64,000 bases of DNA from positions 1 to 64,000 of the forward strand of contig NZ_LR701592.1 in NCBI RefSeq assembly GCF_902498805.1, given 5' to 3'. Each line of letters begins with the position of its first letter. Positions within the stretch are counted from its first letter, which is position 1. The DNA comes from Imperialibacter sp. EC-SDR9. GTDB lineage: Bacteria; Bacteroidota; Bacteroidia; Cytophagales; Cyclobacteriaceae. The notes under the pieces are model-generated. The model saw only the letters and a program-made list of their open reading frames with translations. It was not told the origin of the DNA and made no database searches. Positions 49,801-58,606 of this stretch are shown here, piece by piece. The position numbers and the translations under genes were made by a program.

Positions 49801-50349
49801 TTACAAATTCATTAAGCGGGCCGCCTTGAAGATGCCGGCAAGGCTCAGGCTATCAGTTATTTCACCCCTCATCGCCATTTCCAATACTTCACCAAATGGT
49901 AGTTTACGGATGATTAGCTGTTCAGTTTCCTCGAACTCGGTTTTACCCTCAGTAAGGTCTTCGGCCAGAAATATAAACCCTTCTTCGTCGGTGACTGAGT
50001 TGGACGTATGGATGCGGAGCATATTGGTCCACTTGGTGGCGGAAAGCCCGGTTTCTTCTTTAAGCTCTCTTTTGGCAGAGTCAAGAATATCAATCTCCAG
50101 CGGCCCGCCTCCCATAGGAATCTCCCATGAATACTCATCAAGCGGAAAGCGGTATTGCCCAACCAGCCAGGTGTTCATCTCTTCGTCAATAGGTATGATG
50201 CCTATTGCCTTATTTTTAAAATGAACCTTGCCATAAATGCCGGGCGTGCCCGAGGGCGTTAGCACCTGGAACTCTTCCAGTTCGATCCACGGATTGTCAT
50301 ATATTTTCCTGGAGGAACCTTTTGTCCATGGGTTTGAGTATGCATCCAT
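49801..50349 (-). CDS. NUDIX hydrolase
   Basis: A 182-residue hydrolase, likely an ADP-ribose or related pyrophosphatase. The NUDIX box is at about 81-103 (GGGPLEIDILDSAKRELKEE then TG), with the REL-EE core of the metal-binding motif. The N-terminal YDNPWIELEEFQV and GIIPIDEEMNTWLVGQYRFPLDEYSWEIP are typical of the ADPRase subgroup. It lies 22 bp upstream of the MATE gene on the same strand. Confidence 0.9.
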   Translation of the reverse strand: MDAYSNPWTKGSSRKIYDNPWIELEEFQVLTPSGTPGIYGKVHFKNKAIGIIPIDEEMNTWLVGQYRFPLDEYSWEIPMGGGPLEIDILDSAKRELKEETGLSATKWTNMLRIHTSNSVTDEEGFIFLAEDLTEGKTEFEETEQLIIRKLPFGEVLEMAMRGEITDSLSLAGIFKAARLMNL

Positions 50350-50400
50350 GGCGCTAAGTTACGGCAAGGCAGGTAGAATAGCTTTGAATTTTTTGACAAC

Positions 50401-50436
50401 AAAAAAAGAGGCTGCTCAAAAGTGAGTCAGCCTCTT
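50401..50436 (-). terminator. Intrinsic terminator of the ECF operon
   Basis: AAGAGGCTG and CAGCCTCTT (9-bp perfect outer stem, with additional pairs inside) are followed on the minus strand by seven T. It ends the sigma/anti-sigma/barrel unit 27 bp after the barrel stop codon. Confidence 0.88.
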
Positions 50437-50463
50437 CGGACTTGAAATTAATTGGGCAATGAG

Positions 50464-51564
50464 TTATAAGATGATGCCGAAGCTGATAGCGTTCAGGGAA
50501 GGCCCTTTTCCACTTACAAACACATCGTTGAGATCGTAATTGGCAAAGAAATCGAGGCCCTTGTAACCAAACTGCGCCCTTACACCATAACGGAAGTTGT
50601 TCATGTAATAGCTCCCCCTTTCCTTGTCTTTGCTTGATTCTGTTTTCACCTTGGTGCTGCTACCTAGTCTGTAGCCTCCGTATACGCCAGCGCCAATCCT
50701 GATGCCTCTTTTCTTATAAGAAGTATATTTTAAGCTCCCTCTTTCAAAGCTTTTTACTTTTCTGGTGCCCTTTGCAAAGTCGAAAAGTGGCACAAAGCTG
50801 GCGTTGAGGTAGGTAGCAGAAAGCTTACTTTTGATCGGGTTAAGATTTGGATCTATGGTGCCAAAGCTAAGTCCCTCTGGCGTTTTATCCAGTGTGGTCC
50901 TGTCATCATCAAACTTCCAGTTGTACCAGTTAAGCGAGAAGCCCCACTCCACAAACAACGGCCCACCTACCTGCGACTTGTTGATGCTCGACAGCCCCAC
51001 GAACCACGAGCCCCAGGGGCGCACAGCGTATGGCTGGTTGTTGTCGTTGGGGAATTTGCCATCTTCCAGCCAGTTGCTCATGCCAAGCTCAACGTTGAAC
51101 GAATGCTTGGTTCTGTACCGACGATCCTCTACATATTCGTACTTTTTCACGTCGAGGTCATCATTGTCGAATTCGTCTTCGATGTCGTCCCAGTCGTCAG
51201 CGGCCACTTCCAGCTTTTTGTTGCCAATGTTGATTTCAGCTTTGTGCCTTGGGTATTCGTTGTTGCTCCACACAATGGTAGTGTCCTGCAGGTACCTTGT
51301 CCCCGACTCATCAGTGATCTGCAAATAATTCACTTCGCTTGATGAAGAGTCGATCGACAGTTTCAAATCTTTCAGCATCTTATTGATGTCGTAGTTCTTG
51401 ATGGTTTCCAGGTCTTTCTGATCCTTCACCACAAGGATGATCTTGCTATTTTGCCCCAGCTCGATGAGGATGGTGTCCATCTCGGCCGAGTTCGCTTTTG
51501 CTGAAGTGCCTGACAAGCCAATGGCTATCAGCACAGCTAGTAGAGATAATGATAATTTTTTCAT
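50464..51564 (-). CDS. Outer-membrane beta-barrel protein of an ECF sigma operon
   Basis: A 366-residue exported protein (signal MKKLSLSLLAVLIAIGLSGTSAKA). The N-terminal 130 residues are a soluble, highly acidic region (WDDIEDEFDNDDLDVKKYEY). The rest is a beta-barrel with a conserved late GVRAQFGYKGLDFFANYDLNDVF and terminal FGIIL. It is encoded 6 bp after the anti-sigma-like gene and ends at a strong terminator, so the three genes form one operon. Such barrels are frequent final genes in Bacteroidota ECF operons. The stress to which it responds is unknown. Confidence 0.85.
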   Translation of the reverse strand: MKKLSLSLLAVLIAIGLSGTSAKANSAEMDTILIELGQNSKIILVVKDQKDLETIKNYDINKMLKDLKLSIDSSSSEVNYLQITDESGTRYLQDTTIVWSNNEYPRHKAEINIGNKKLEVAADDWDDIEDEFDNDDLDVKKYEYVEDRRYRTKHSFNVELGMSNWLEDGKFPNDNNQPYAVRPWGSWFVGLSSINKSQVGGPLFVEWGFSLNWYNWKFDDDRTTLDKTPEGLSFGTIDPNLNPIKSKLSATYLNASFVPLFDFAKGTRKVKSFERGSLKYTSYKKRGIRIGAGVYGGYRLGSSTKVKTESSKDKERGSYYMNNFRYGVRAQFGYKGLDFFANYDLNDVFVSGKGPSLNAISFGIIL

Positions 51565-51570
51565 AATTGT

Positions 51571-52425
51571 TTATTTTGAGTTATTGACCTTTTCGTTTTT
51601 TGTAATTCCAATTTTCAAACTTCCACTTAAAAGCCCGTCTTTGGTTTCCCGAAGCTCAGCCAGAATGTCTCTGTTGCTGAATGTTCGGGCGGAAGCCAGG
51701 AGCTTGTTAAATCCATTCTTCTTTTCCTTTCCGTCATCGGAAGCCATCAGCTCACGCACTGGCTCAAGAAATCTATCTTCGTCCTCATCGGCCTTGAAGG
51801 TGATCTTTACCTCCATCGGCTCCACGGGTGCCTGAGCATCGGCCACCAGGCTCTGTTCAATCTTTTCTATTTCAAGTGTTTCAGGAATAGTGGTGTCTTC
51901 GGTTACTTCGTTCACTTTGTTTACATCTTCCAGCGCTATGAGTGCCTCCGTTTCCATTTCTTCCTTTTGAGTGGTAGATGCCACTTGTGTGGTAGCAGGT
52001 TGCACGGGCCTGTTTATTTTTTTCGCAGGCGCATCGGCTTTACTCTCCGCCGTCAGCCCTTTGTTAGCAGCAGCCACTTCCGTAGTTTCCTTTGCGCCAA
52101 CTTGCGTTTCCGCCATCATATTATCGGGTGTTCGATCGTCGGCTAATGCCGGATTCGTGTTTTCCGGGGTGGTCACTTTTTCCGTGTTATCAATACCGGC
52201 CAGGGTATTGGGGCTATTGAGCTCACCTGTCGATTGCCTGTAAATGAACCACCCAGCAAAAAGGATCATTGAGATAGCAGCCGCTATCGATATCCAAAAC
52301 GCTCCTTTTTTTCGGCTGCCAGGATTCATTTTCCCTTGCAGTTTGGCCCATGCCTCGGGGCTGGGGCTTACCGGATGTGCTTCCAGCTTTGTCCGAAATA
52401 AGTGATCTATTTTCTTAGTGCTCAT
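51571..52425 (-). CDS. Membrane anti-sigma-like protein of the ECF operon
   Basis: A 284-residue protein. The N-terminal part (IDHLFRTKLEAHPVSPSPEAWAKLQGKM) is a short cytosolic domain usual for Bacteroidota anti-sigma proteins, followed by one transmembrane segment (GAFWISIAAAISMILFAGWFIY, about 38-60). The rest (about 65-284) is an acidic, Thr- and Ala-rich periplasmic linker and tail. Its start overlaps the sigma-factor gene by 11 bp. It would hold the sigma factor at the membrane. No zinc motif is seen. Confidence 0.75.
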   Translation of the reverse strand: MSTKKIDHLFRTKLEAHPVSPSPEAWAKLQGKMNPGSRKKGAFWISIAAAISMILFAGWFIYRQSTGELNSPNTLAGIDNTEKVTTPENTNPALADDRTPDNMMAETQVGAKETTEVAAANKGLTAESKADAPAKKINRPVQPATTQVASTTQKEEMETEALIALEDVNKVNEVTEDTTIPETLEIEKIEQSLVADAQAPVEPMEVKITFKADEDEDRFLEPVRELMASDDGKEKKNGFNKLLASARTFSNRDILAELRETKDGLLSGSLKIGITKNEKVNNSK

Positions 52426-52999
52426 GGCTTCCTGTTTTGTTATTCATTTTTTTTTCCTGTTCGAGCAATTGCTTTTGCAAAAGTACCCTCGCTCTGCTCA
52501 ACTGAGATTTTGACGTGCCTTCGCTTATCTCCATCATCTCAGCAATTTCCTGGTGGCTAAACCCTTCAATGGCGTAGAGGTTAAAAACTGTCCTGTACCC
52601 CACCGGAAGCTCCTGAATCATTGCCATCAGATCGTCGGCCTCCAGCTGGTCGCTTAGTTGGGAAAAGTCAGGTTCCCTGTCGGCTTTTTCTATTTCCACC
52701 TCCACATACATTGACTTGTTGCGGCGGAGGTACATCAAACTTTCGTTGACCATGATCCGCCTTAGCCACCCTTCAAAACTCCCTTCAAACCGAAAGCTGT
52801 CAAGCTTTTCAAATACCTTGGCAAAGGCACTGATCATGACGTCTTCCGCTTCGTCGGAGTCTTTCACATACCTGTAGCAAACCCCCATCATTTTGGCCGA
52901 ATGCTTTTCGAAAAGCGTCTGCTGATCACGGGAGTTGCCTTTTTGACATCCCTTGATTAGCGCTTCTTCGGTTTTCGATTCTTGTAGTATCAGCCTCAT
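52415..52999 (-). CDS. ECF-type RNA polymerase sigma factor
   Basis: A 194-residue sigma factor. Region 2 lies at about 25-95 (YVKDSDEAEDVMISAFAKVFEKLDSFRFEGSFEGWLRRIMVNESL). Region 4 is at about 130-180 (ELPVGYRTVFNLYAIEGFSHQEIAEMMEISEGTSKSQLSRARVLLQKQL). It heads a three-gene operon with the overlapping anti-sigma-like gene and a beta-barrel gene. Autoregulation is usual for such operons, but no clear promoter motif was found in the 111 bp upstream. Confidence 0.94.
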   Translation of the reverse strand: MRLILQESKTEEALIKGCQKGNSRDQQTLFEKHSAKMMGVCYRYVKDSDEAEDVMISAFAKVFEKLDSFRFEGSFEGWLRRIMVNESLMYLRRNKSMYVEVEIEKADREPDFSQLSDQLEADDLMAMIQELPVGYRTVFNLYAIEGFSHQEIAEMMEISEGTSKSQLSRARVLLQKQLLEQEKKMNNKTGSHEH

Positions 53000-53110
53000 T
53001 GATTAGGTCGCTCAACAGGTAGATGCACCTGCCGGGGCTGGAGGTTGCATGGGGGTGATAAAATATTTGAAAAATGTTTCAAGCGAACAATAAGGTCGCT
53101 GCCAAAGTGG

Positions 53111-53563
53111 TTAAAAAACGGCCTTGTAGTTGATTTCGATAACAATTTCGGAAAAAGCACCGGCTTTTACTTCAACAGGGTTAATTATTCCATTGCCATC
53201 GAAGCGGTTGGCAAAGAACCCATCAGGCTCTTTGGTGAAGACTGAGTAGGTGCCGACAGGAAGGGAAATTCTGAATGTGCCGTTTTCATTGCTGCTCACA
53301 CGGGCGATAGGTTCGATAGGTAAGCGTTTGTAAATGGGGTCATTTTCTGTGCCAAGGCTGGAGGCATTGACAGGCCCATAGAACAAAATTTCTCTGACGA
53401 TAGGTTGGCGACTCCCGCCCGGTTTTTCACCGATTCGAGGCATAAAATCCCCCTCCATCCAATAGACTGCGCCGGTCACTCCCTGTTTGTCGCTCGTGAT
53501 GGATAACGAAGATTTACAACCGACAGCAGCCAGCAGAAGGCCGATGATCAGCAGTGGTTTCAT
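53111..53563 (-). CDS. Lipoprotein with carboxypeptidase-like regulatory domain
   Basis: A 150-residue lipoprotein. The lipobox is LLAAVGC (Cys near residue 16). The body is a small beta-sandwich of the carboxypeptidase-regulatory type (VTGAVYWMEGDFMPRIG ... ARVSSNENGTFRISLPVGTYSVFTKEPDG ... EIVIEINYKA). These domains are usually structural parts of surface proteins. The start overlaps the stop of the beta-CASP gene by 4 bp, so it is translated after it. Confidence 0.8.
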   Translation of the reverse strand: MKPLLIIGLLLAAVGCKSSLSITSDKQGVTGAVYWMEGDFMPRIGEKPGGSRQPIVREILFYGPVNASSLGTENDPIYKRLPIEPIARVSSNENGTFRISLPVGTYSVFTKEPDGFFANRFDGNGIINPVEVKAGAFSEIVIEINYKAVF

Positions 53564-54957
53564 ATGCCCTGAAAAAGATCGAACGATTCCATGTAATGCG
53601 GAATATAGGTGTTAAAGTGCATTTCAGTGCTGGTAGTTATCGCCAATGCTTCGGCTCCTTCTTTTTCGCCATGTACGATAAAAGTGTATTTGGGGCTTTC
53701 TTTAATGTTTTTCAACCAGCGTATCAACTCGTTGCGGTCGGCATGGGCAGAGAAGCCCTGGATATACTCCACCCTGCACCTTAGGTCTACCATTTCTCCG
53801 AATATTCTGATCTGCGGCTCCTTGTCCAATATGCGCCTTCCTCTGGTGCCTTCAGCCTGAAAGCCAACGATGATGACCGTATCGTTGATTCTTGGAAGGC
53901 GATGGAATAAATGGTGCAACACCCTGCCGCCGGTGCACATGCCGCTGGCCGAAATAATGATGGCATTCCGTTTCACAGTATTGATGTTTTCAGAGCTGTC
54001 CTGTGTCCGTACGTATTTGAAATTGGGGTGATCAAATACTGGTGCTTTTGATATCATTTCATCGTCGAGGCGGTGGAGTTTGTGAAACTCCTTGTAGAGG
54101 CCGGTGACTGAAATGGCCATGGGACTGTCGATATAAACAGGGCAATTGGGAATAGCATTTTCCTGAAAAAGCTGAGCAAGCAGCAGCAGGATATCCTGTG
54201 TGCGTCCGACGGAGAAAGCAGGGATCAGCACGCATCCATTGGCATCAAAGGTTTCCAGAATCGTTCGTTTAAGCGCCACCTTATGATCTGCTTCGGGGCT
54301 GGCCTTGTTGCCGTACGTCGATTCTACCCAGAGAATGTCGGCTTTCTCAATGTCGGTCGGGTCGTACAAAAGTTGATTGTCATATCGGCCGATGTCTCCG
54401 CTGAACAAAAGTTTTTTAGTTTGCTGCTCACCCTTTATTTCAATCTCAGCATGGGCGGCACCAAGAATATGCCCCGCATACAGGTACTTTAGGCTGATAT
54501 TTGGACTGACCTCAAATGTGTCATCGAAGTCGAGGCTGACAAATTGGCTAAAGCAGTGCTCTGCTTCTTCCAGCGTGTAAAGCGGGAGAGGGTTTTCGTG
54601 ACGGGAATATCCTTTTTTTCTGGCATAAGCGGCTTCTTCTTCCTGCAGCTTGCCCGAATCTCGCAGCATAATCTCCATGAGCCTTGCCGTGGCGTGTGTG
54701 CAATAAATCGGGCCTGCATAGCCTTCCTTTACCAGCTTAGGCAAATAACCTGAATGATCAATATGGGCGTGGGTAATCACCACAGCGTCAATTGTGGCCG
54801 GATCTATCGGGAAAGCATCCCAATTCCGAAGCCTCAATTCCTTCATGCCCTGAAACAGGCCGCAATCAACTAAAAGCTTAAAATCATCGATTTCCACCAG
54901 ATATTTCGAACCGGTGACCGATCCCGCACCTCCCAGAAACTTTACCCTTACATCCAT
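53560..54957 (-). CDS. Beta-CASP metallo-beta-lactamase-fold ribonuclease
   Basis: A 465-residue zinc-dependent RNase or RNA-processing enzyme of the beta-CASP family. The metal-binding motif VVITHAHIDHSGYLPKL is at about 58-74. The second motif GAAHAEIEIKG is near 170, followed by the LFSGDIGRYDNQLL motif at about 190. The C-terminal QGFSAHADRNELIRWL (about 405) and FIVHGEKEGAEAL (about 430) are the beta-CASP B and C motifs. It is longer than a standard MBL protein and fits the CPSF-like clade. The lipoprotein gene overlaps its 3' end. Confidence 0.93.
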   Translation of the reverse strand: MDVRVKFLGGAGSVTGSKYLVEIDDFKLLVDCGLFQGMKELRLRNWDAFPIDPATIDAVVITHAHIDHSGYLPKLVKEGYAGPIYCTHATARLMEIMLRDSGKLQEEEAAYARKKGYSRHENPLPLYTLEEAEHCFSQFVSLDFDDTFEVSPNISLKYLYAGHILGAAHAEIEIKGEQQTKKLLFSGDIGRYDNQLLYDPTDIEKADILWVESTYGNKASPEADHKVALKRTILETFDANGCVLIPAFSVGRTQDILLLLAQLFQENAIPNCPVYIDSPMAISVTGLYKEFHKLHRLDDEMISKAPVFDHPNFKYVRTQDSSENINTVKRNAIIISASGMCTGGRVLHHLFHRLPRINDTVIIVGFQAEGTRGRRILDKEPQIRIFGEMVDLRCRVEYIQGFSAHADRNELIRWLKNIKESPKYTFIVHGEKEGAEALAITTSTEMHFNTYIPHYMESFDLFQGI

Positions 54958-55105
54958 TTTGTCTGCTTTGAGCCGATATTAGAGAATAATCTTCCAAATA
55001 AGAATCAATAGTTGTGTTAGTTTTGCAGCGATGGCTTCAATAATAGATTAGTCATTTTATAACAGCGGTTTTGAACTATTGCTTTGCCCAAATAATTGTA
55101 AGCAT

Positions 55106-55525
55106 ATGCAGGAAATGAAAGTATCTCTTAAGTATGTGGCCGATGAGGAGTATCAGGCCGAGAATGAGTCTGGCAACGTACTGAATATCGATATGCTTGC
55201 CAAAGACGACAAAAAGGCTTTTTCGCCCACACAATTGCTGCTGGCAGGCATCACTAGCTGTGCGGCCGTCGACCTGGTGTCGATGATCAAGAAGAGACGG
55301 AAGACCCTGGTTGACCTAACCTCAGAGGTTACGGGTAAAAGGAGGGAAGAGCAGCCAAGAAGGTTCACTGATATTCACGTGCACTACAAGGTGGTTTCGC
55401 CTGACGCTCAGCTGGAGGAGGTAGAAAAGCTCGTTGACCTGGCAGTTGAGAAATATTGCAGTGTGGCCGCTTCCATTAGCTCGGAAATTAATCTGACTCA
55501 TTCTGTAGAGATAGTAAAGCCATAA
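55106..55525 (+). CDS. OsmC-family protein
   Basis: A 139-residue OsmC/Ohr-family protein. The first peroxidatic cysteine is in SPTQLLLAGITSCAAVDLVSM near residue 54, and the second in VEKYCSVAASISSEINLTHSV near 120. The ATG at 55106 (MQEMKVSLKYV) is the best start; ATG at 55115 is also possible. Its stop and the next start share a base (TAATG), so the two genes are co-translated. It is distinct in sequence from the OsmC gene at 18573. Confidence 0.88.
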   Translation: MQEMKVSLKYVADEEYQAENESGNVLNIDMLAKDDKKAFSPTQLLLAGITSCAAVDLVSMIKKRRKTLVDLTSEVTGKRREEQPRRFTDIHVHYKVVSPDAQLEEVEKLVDLAVEKYCSVAASISSEINLTHSVEIVKP

Positions 55526-55767
55526 TGAGGGTTGTAGCCGAAATACCTCACCCAAAAACCAAGATCACCGTCTTCTCATGGAATGGCCGGTACCTGGTGA
55601 AGTTTGAATACGGCCTGCTGGAGCAGACTTATAAAGTGAGTGAAATGGATCTTACCTCCGAAGGTGATATCAATGAAATTGTGTCGGAAGCATTTATTGA
55701 GAAGGTGATGGCGAGGTTTTTGGAAATGGAAAAAGACTTTGGCCAGGCTATTAACGAGGTGGTTTAA
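55525..55767 (+). CDS. Conserved small protein of unknown function
   Basis: An 80-residue soluble protein with no signal. It is rich in beta strand at the N-terminus (KITVFSWNGRYLVKFEYGLLEQTYKVS) and helical at the C-terminus (INEIVSEAFIEKVMARFLEMEKDF). It starts at the last base of the OsmC stop codon and ends 1 bp before the convergent thioesterase gene. The coupling suggests a redox or stress-related partner role, which is inference. Confidence 0.7.
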   Translation: MRVVAEIPHPKTKITVFSWNGRYLVKFEYGLLEQTYKVSEMDLTSEGDINEIVSEAFIEKVMARFLEMEKDFGQAINEVV

Positions 55768-55768
55768 T

Positions 55769-56509
55769 CTATTTCTCCTCCCACGCCGTCATGGCTCTGG
55801 CGACCTCTCTGCCACTGTGTTTTTCTTTCAGGCTGTGTAGTATTTCATTGTCCGTTAGCTGCTGAAACTCACTTAATATTTCGTCGTTTAGCACACATTC
55901 ACTTTTAAACTGGATGTCGATTTCCTTCAAGCTCATATGCAGTAGGTAGTCTTGAGGTAGAGAGGCCAGCATCCATTCCAGGTAGTGAACATTGTTGACG
56001 TGGTTGTTTTGATCAAGGTGCTGATAGTATACCTGAAACCCGGGCCCACTGATAGCCTCTCCCAGCGACGGCAGTTTGTCAGTTGGGTGCGGGAGGTGAT
56101 TGTTTTCAATAACGAAGTTGCCACCTGTGATATAGTCCGGCACGGGAATGAGCCGTCTTTTTTCAACATCAATCACTACCCAGGCGGTGCAGCCTTCCGC
56201 TACCAGTTCTTGCTTTGCATTCCGAAACCGCATGTCCCGAAAGGTGAAAAACTTTTCGATGCCCGATGGCCATGTTTCCACTTCCACTAACTCGTTTTTT
56301 TCTATTGGTTTCAGCACCCTGAGAAACAACCGGTGCAGCACCCAGGTATGCCCTTTCTCCATAAGTGCGGGAACTGACACGCCAAGCACGTCAGCATGCT
56401 GCCAGGCTGCCTCCTGAAAAAAATTGATCAGCACGGGAAACTTGGCCTTTCCATTGGGCCCAATTTCAGCCGCTCTCACTTTGAACTTTTCGAAGTACGG
56501 ATTGATCAT
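55769..56509 (-). CDS. Acyl-ACP thioesterase-like protein
   Basis: A 246-residue double-hotdog protein of the acyl-ACP thioesterase (FatA/FatB) type, expected to release free fatty acids from acyl-carrier protein. The N-terminal hotdog has INFFQEAAWQHADVLGVSV near residue 27 and the first half AWVVIDVEKRRLIP near 120. The C-terminal hotdog has VYYQHLDQNNHVNNVHYLEWM (the DxNxHVNN catalytic motif, near 165-185). It is convergent with the preceding small gene. The M20 peptidase gene lies 20 bp upstream on the same strand. Confidence 0.88.
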   Translation of the reverse strand: MINPYFEKFKVRAAEIGPNGKAKFPVLINFFQEAAWQHADVLGVSVPALMEKGHTWVLHRLFLRVLKPIEKNELVEVETWPSGIEKFFTFRDMRFRNAKQELVAEGCTAWVVIDVEKRRLIPVPDYITGGNFVIENNHLPHPTDKLPSLGEAISGPGFQVYYQHLDQNNHVNNVHYLEWMLASLPQDYLLHMSLKEIDIQFKSECVLNDEILSEFQQLTDNEILHSLKEKHSGREVARAMTAWEEK

Positions 56510-56529
56510 TTGGTTCTTTCTATGCGGGT

Positions 56530-58053
56530 TCAGAGTTTTTCTGTCATGATAGCAGTGTAAGTCTTTATCGCCTCTATGTAGTTGCCAAGCCGTATGTTTT
56601 CATTGGGGCTGTGCTGATTGTTGTCGGGGTTCACCGTGGGCACCAGCACGGCAGGGATGTCGAGCGTTGTAACAAACGGAGATATCGGAATAGATCCACC
56701 GCCTGTTCTTATCATAATGGGCGGTGATCCAAACGCCTTTGTCATGGCTTTCACCAGCCATTGCCCCACTTCTGTGTCATAATCGGTGCGAAAAGCTTTG
56801 TAGCTTATTTCGTAGTCAAATGAAACTATTTTCGACTTCGACATTCTTTCTTCTTCTGTCGGCTCACGGTTGTCAATTACGTAGTAGCCCTGGCTTTTGA
56901 TGTGCTCTTTTATCAGCCCAATCAACCTTTCCGGGTCGCTTTCCATGACCAGCCTCACGTCGATTTCGCCTGTAGCGGTTGGCGGCACAATGGTGCGCAC
57001 TTCTTTTCCCACCCAGCCGGAAGACATCCCTCTGATGTTCAGCGAGGGATACTGTATCGACTCCTGGTAGTTGGAGCCTACTTTGTCGATGTCGGCAATG
57101 CCAATTTTCTTTTTGATATAGTCCTCATCATCGGGCACGCTCGCCATAATGGCCTTTGTTTTCTCGTCGAAATCCACGCCATCGTAGAATCCGGGAATAA
57201 CCACCCGGCCGTCTGCATCTTTCATGCTGGCCAATAGCTGAGCCATGTTTAAAGCCGGGTTGGGCGCATAATTGCCGTAGTGTCCGCTATGCTGGGCTAC
57301 TCTCGGCCCAAATGTGTGCAGCGTGATGGTGGCAATACCCCTGGCGCCGAAGGTCAGGGTGGGCTCATTGCTTACATGCCTTGGTCCGTCAAAAATGATG
57401 AGCATATCCGATTTCAGGTCTTCCTTGTAGGCTGCCACGGCGCCCGGCAGCCTCGGTGAGCCGAGCTCCTCTTCAAAATCCATAATGACTTTAATATTGA
57501 AATTTGGTTCAGCTTTTAACTCCTTCATCACATCGAGTGAGGTGAGATAGGCCATGGCAGCACCTTTGGAGTCGCTGGTAGACCTGGCAAAAATTCGCCA
57601 TTCAGGATCAAATGAATTGCTGAGGTTGCTCCAATCGATTTCCGTAAAGCCGCCTTTACCATCAGGTTTCTTTAATGCAGGAATCCAGGGGCTTTTTTGA
57701 AACCATTTTGAAGAGTCGACAGGCTGGCCATCCAGCTGAAGATAGATCAAAACTGTTTTGGTTGCCTTTTTAACCTTTCTTTCGGCCAAAAGCAGGGGAA
57801 CCGTTGAAGTCTCCAATCTTTTGGTCGTAAAGCCACGCTCAGCAAAAGCTTTTTCACACCATTGCACATTCTGCTCAATATAGGCGGGGTAATGAGCGTC
57901 GTTGGGAATGCTCAATAGCTCACTCAAAGTATTTAAGCTTTGTTTGCCATAGCGAAGTGCTAATTCGTCAAGCGTCTTCTGAGTAACTTTTTGAGCATTT
58001 GAGGCGCTGGAAATTACAAGGAGTCCCGCAATGACGAGCAGTACTTGTTTCAT
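56530..58053 (-). CDS. Secreted M20-family metallopeptidase
   Basis: A 507-residue exported aminoacylase/dipeptidase-like enzyme (signal MKQVLLVIAGLLVISSASNAQ). Metal-binding features are visible in LIYLQLDGQPVDSS near residue 105 and RSTSDSKGAAMAYL near 165. The catalytic glutamates are in IMDFEEELGSPRLP near 195, and the final histidine in NQHSPNENIRLGNYIEA near 483. A lid domain occupies the middle. Substrate unknown. It is 20 bp upstream of the thioesterase gene, so the two probably share a transcript. Divergent from the phosphodiesterase gene at 58106. Confidence 0.9.
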   Translation of the reverse strand: MKQVLLVIAGLLVISSASNAQKVTQKTLDELALRYGKQSLNTLSELLSIPNDAHYPAYIEQNVQWCEKAFAERGFTTKRLETSTVPLLLAERKVKKATKTVLIYLQLDGQPVDSSKWFQKSPWIPALKKPDGKGGFTEIDWSNLSNSFDPEWRIFARSTSDSKGAAMAYLTSLDVMKELKAEPNFNIKVIMDFEEELGSPRLPGAVAAYKEDLKSDMLIIFDGPRHVSNEPTLTFGARGIATITLHTFGPRVAQHSGHYGNYAPNPALNMAQLLASMKDADGRVVIPGFYDGVDFDEKTKAIMASVPDDEDYIKKKIGIADIDKVGSNYQESIQYPSLNIRGMSSGWVGKEVRTIVPPTATGEIDVRLVMESDPERLIGLIKEHIKSQGYYVIDNREPTEEERMSKSKIVSFDYEISYKAFRTDYDTEVGQWLVKAMTKAFGSPPIMIRTGGGSIPISPFVTTLDIPAVLVPTVNPDNNQHSPNENIRLGNYIEAIKTYTAIMTEKL

Positions 58054-58105
58054 GATTGTTCCTTTTGTTAGTTGCGTTCAATAATAGTGAATTTGAGGCT
58101 AGGGA

Positions 58106-58606
58106 ATGACAAAAATAGGATTGATCTCAGACACGCACGGTTATCTGGACGAAAGAGTGTTTGAATATTTTGCTGAATGCGATGAGATATGGCATGCTGG
58201 CGATGTTGGTGACCTGGCTGTGATGAAGCGGCTAGAGGCCTTTAGGCCAACGGTTGGAGTGTATGGCAACATCGATGGAACCGATATTCGGCATATATAC
58301 CCCGAAGACCAAGTGTTCGAAAGAGAAGGCAAAACGATCTGGATCACGCATATAGGAGGCTATCCTCCGAAGTATAATCGAAGAGTATTAAAGCAGCTGG
58401 ATACTATCAAACCGTATCTTTTCATTTGTGGCCACTCTCATATTGTAAAAGTGCTTACCGACAAAGCAAGGCTTCCTCTGATCCACATCAACCCGGGTGC
58501 GGCAGGCATGCAGGGTTTTCACAAAATGCGCACCATCATGCGGTTTGATCTTACACCAGAAGGGGTTAAGAACCTTCAGTTGATTGAGTTGGGGAAAAGG
58601 GGCTAA
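58106..58606 (+). CDS. YfcE/MJ0936-type metallophosphoesterase
   Basis: A 166-residue calcineurin-like phosphodiesterase. The metal-binding signature reads ISDTHGYL at residues 7-14, WHAGDVGD near 30, VYGNIDG near 51, THIGGYPP near 76, GHSHI near 108 and NPGAAG near 128. That is a complete active site. It ends overlapping the convergent ribonucleotide reductase gene by 4 bp. The physiological substrate is not known. Confidence 0.93.
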   Translation: MTKIGLISDTHGYLDERVFEYFAECDEIWHAGDVGDLAVMKRLEAFRPTVGVYGNIDGTDIRHIYPEDQVFEREGKTIWITHIGGYPPKYNRRVLKQLDTIKPYLFICGHSHIVKVLTDKARLPLIHINPGAAGMQGFHKMRTIMRFDLTPEGVKNLQLIELGKRG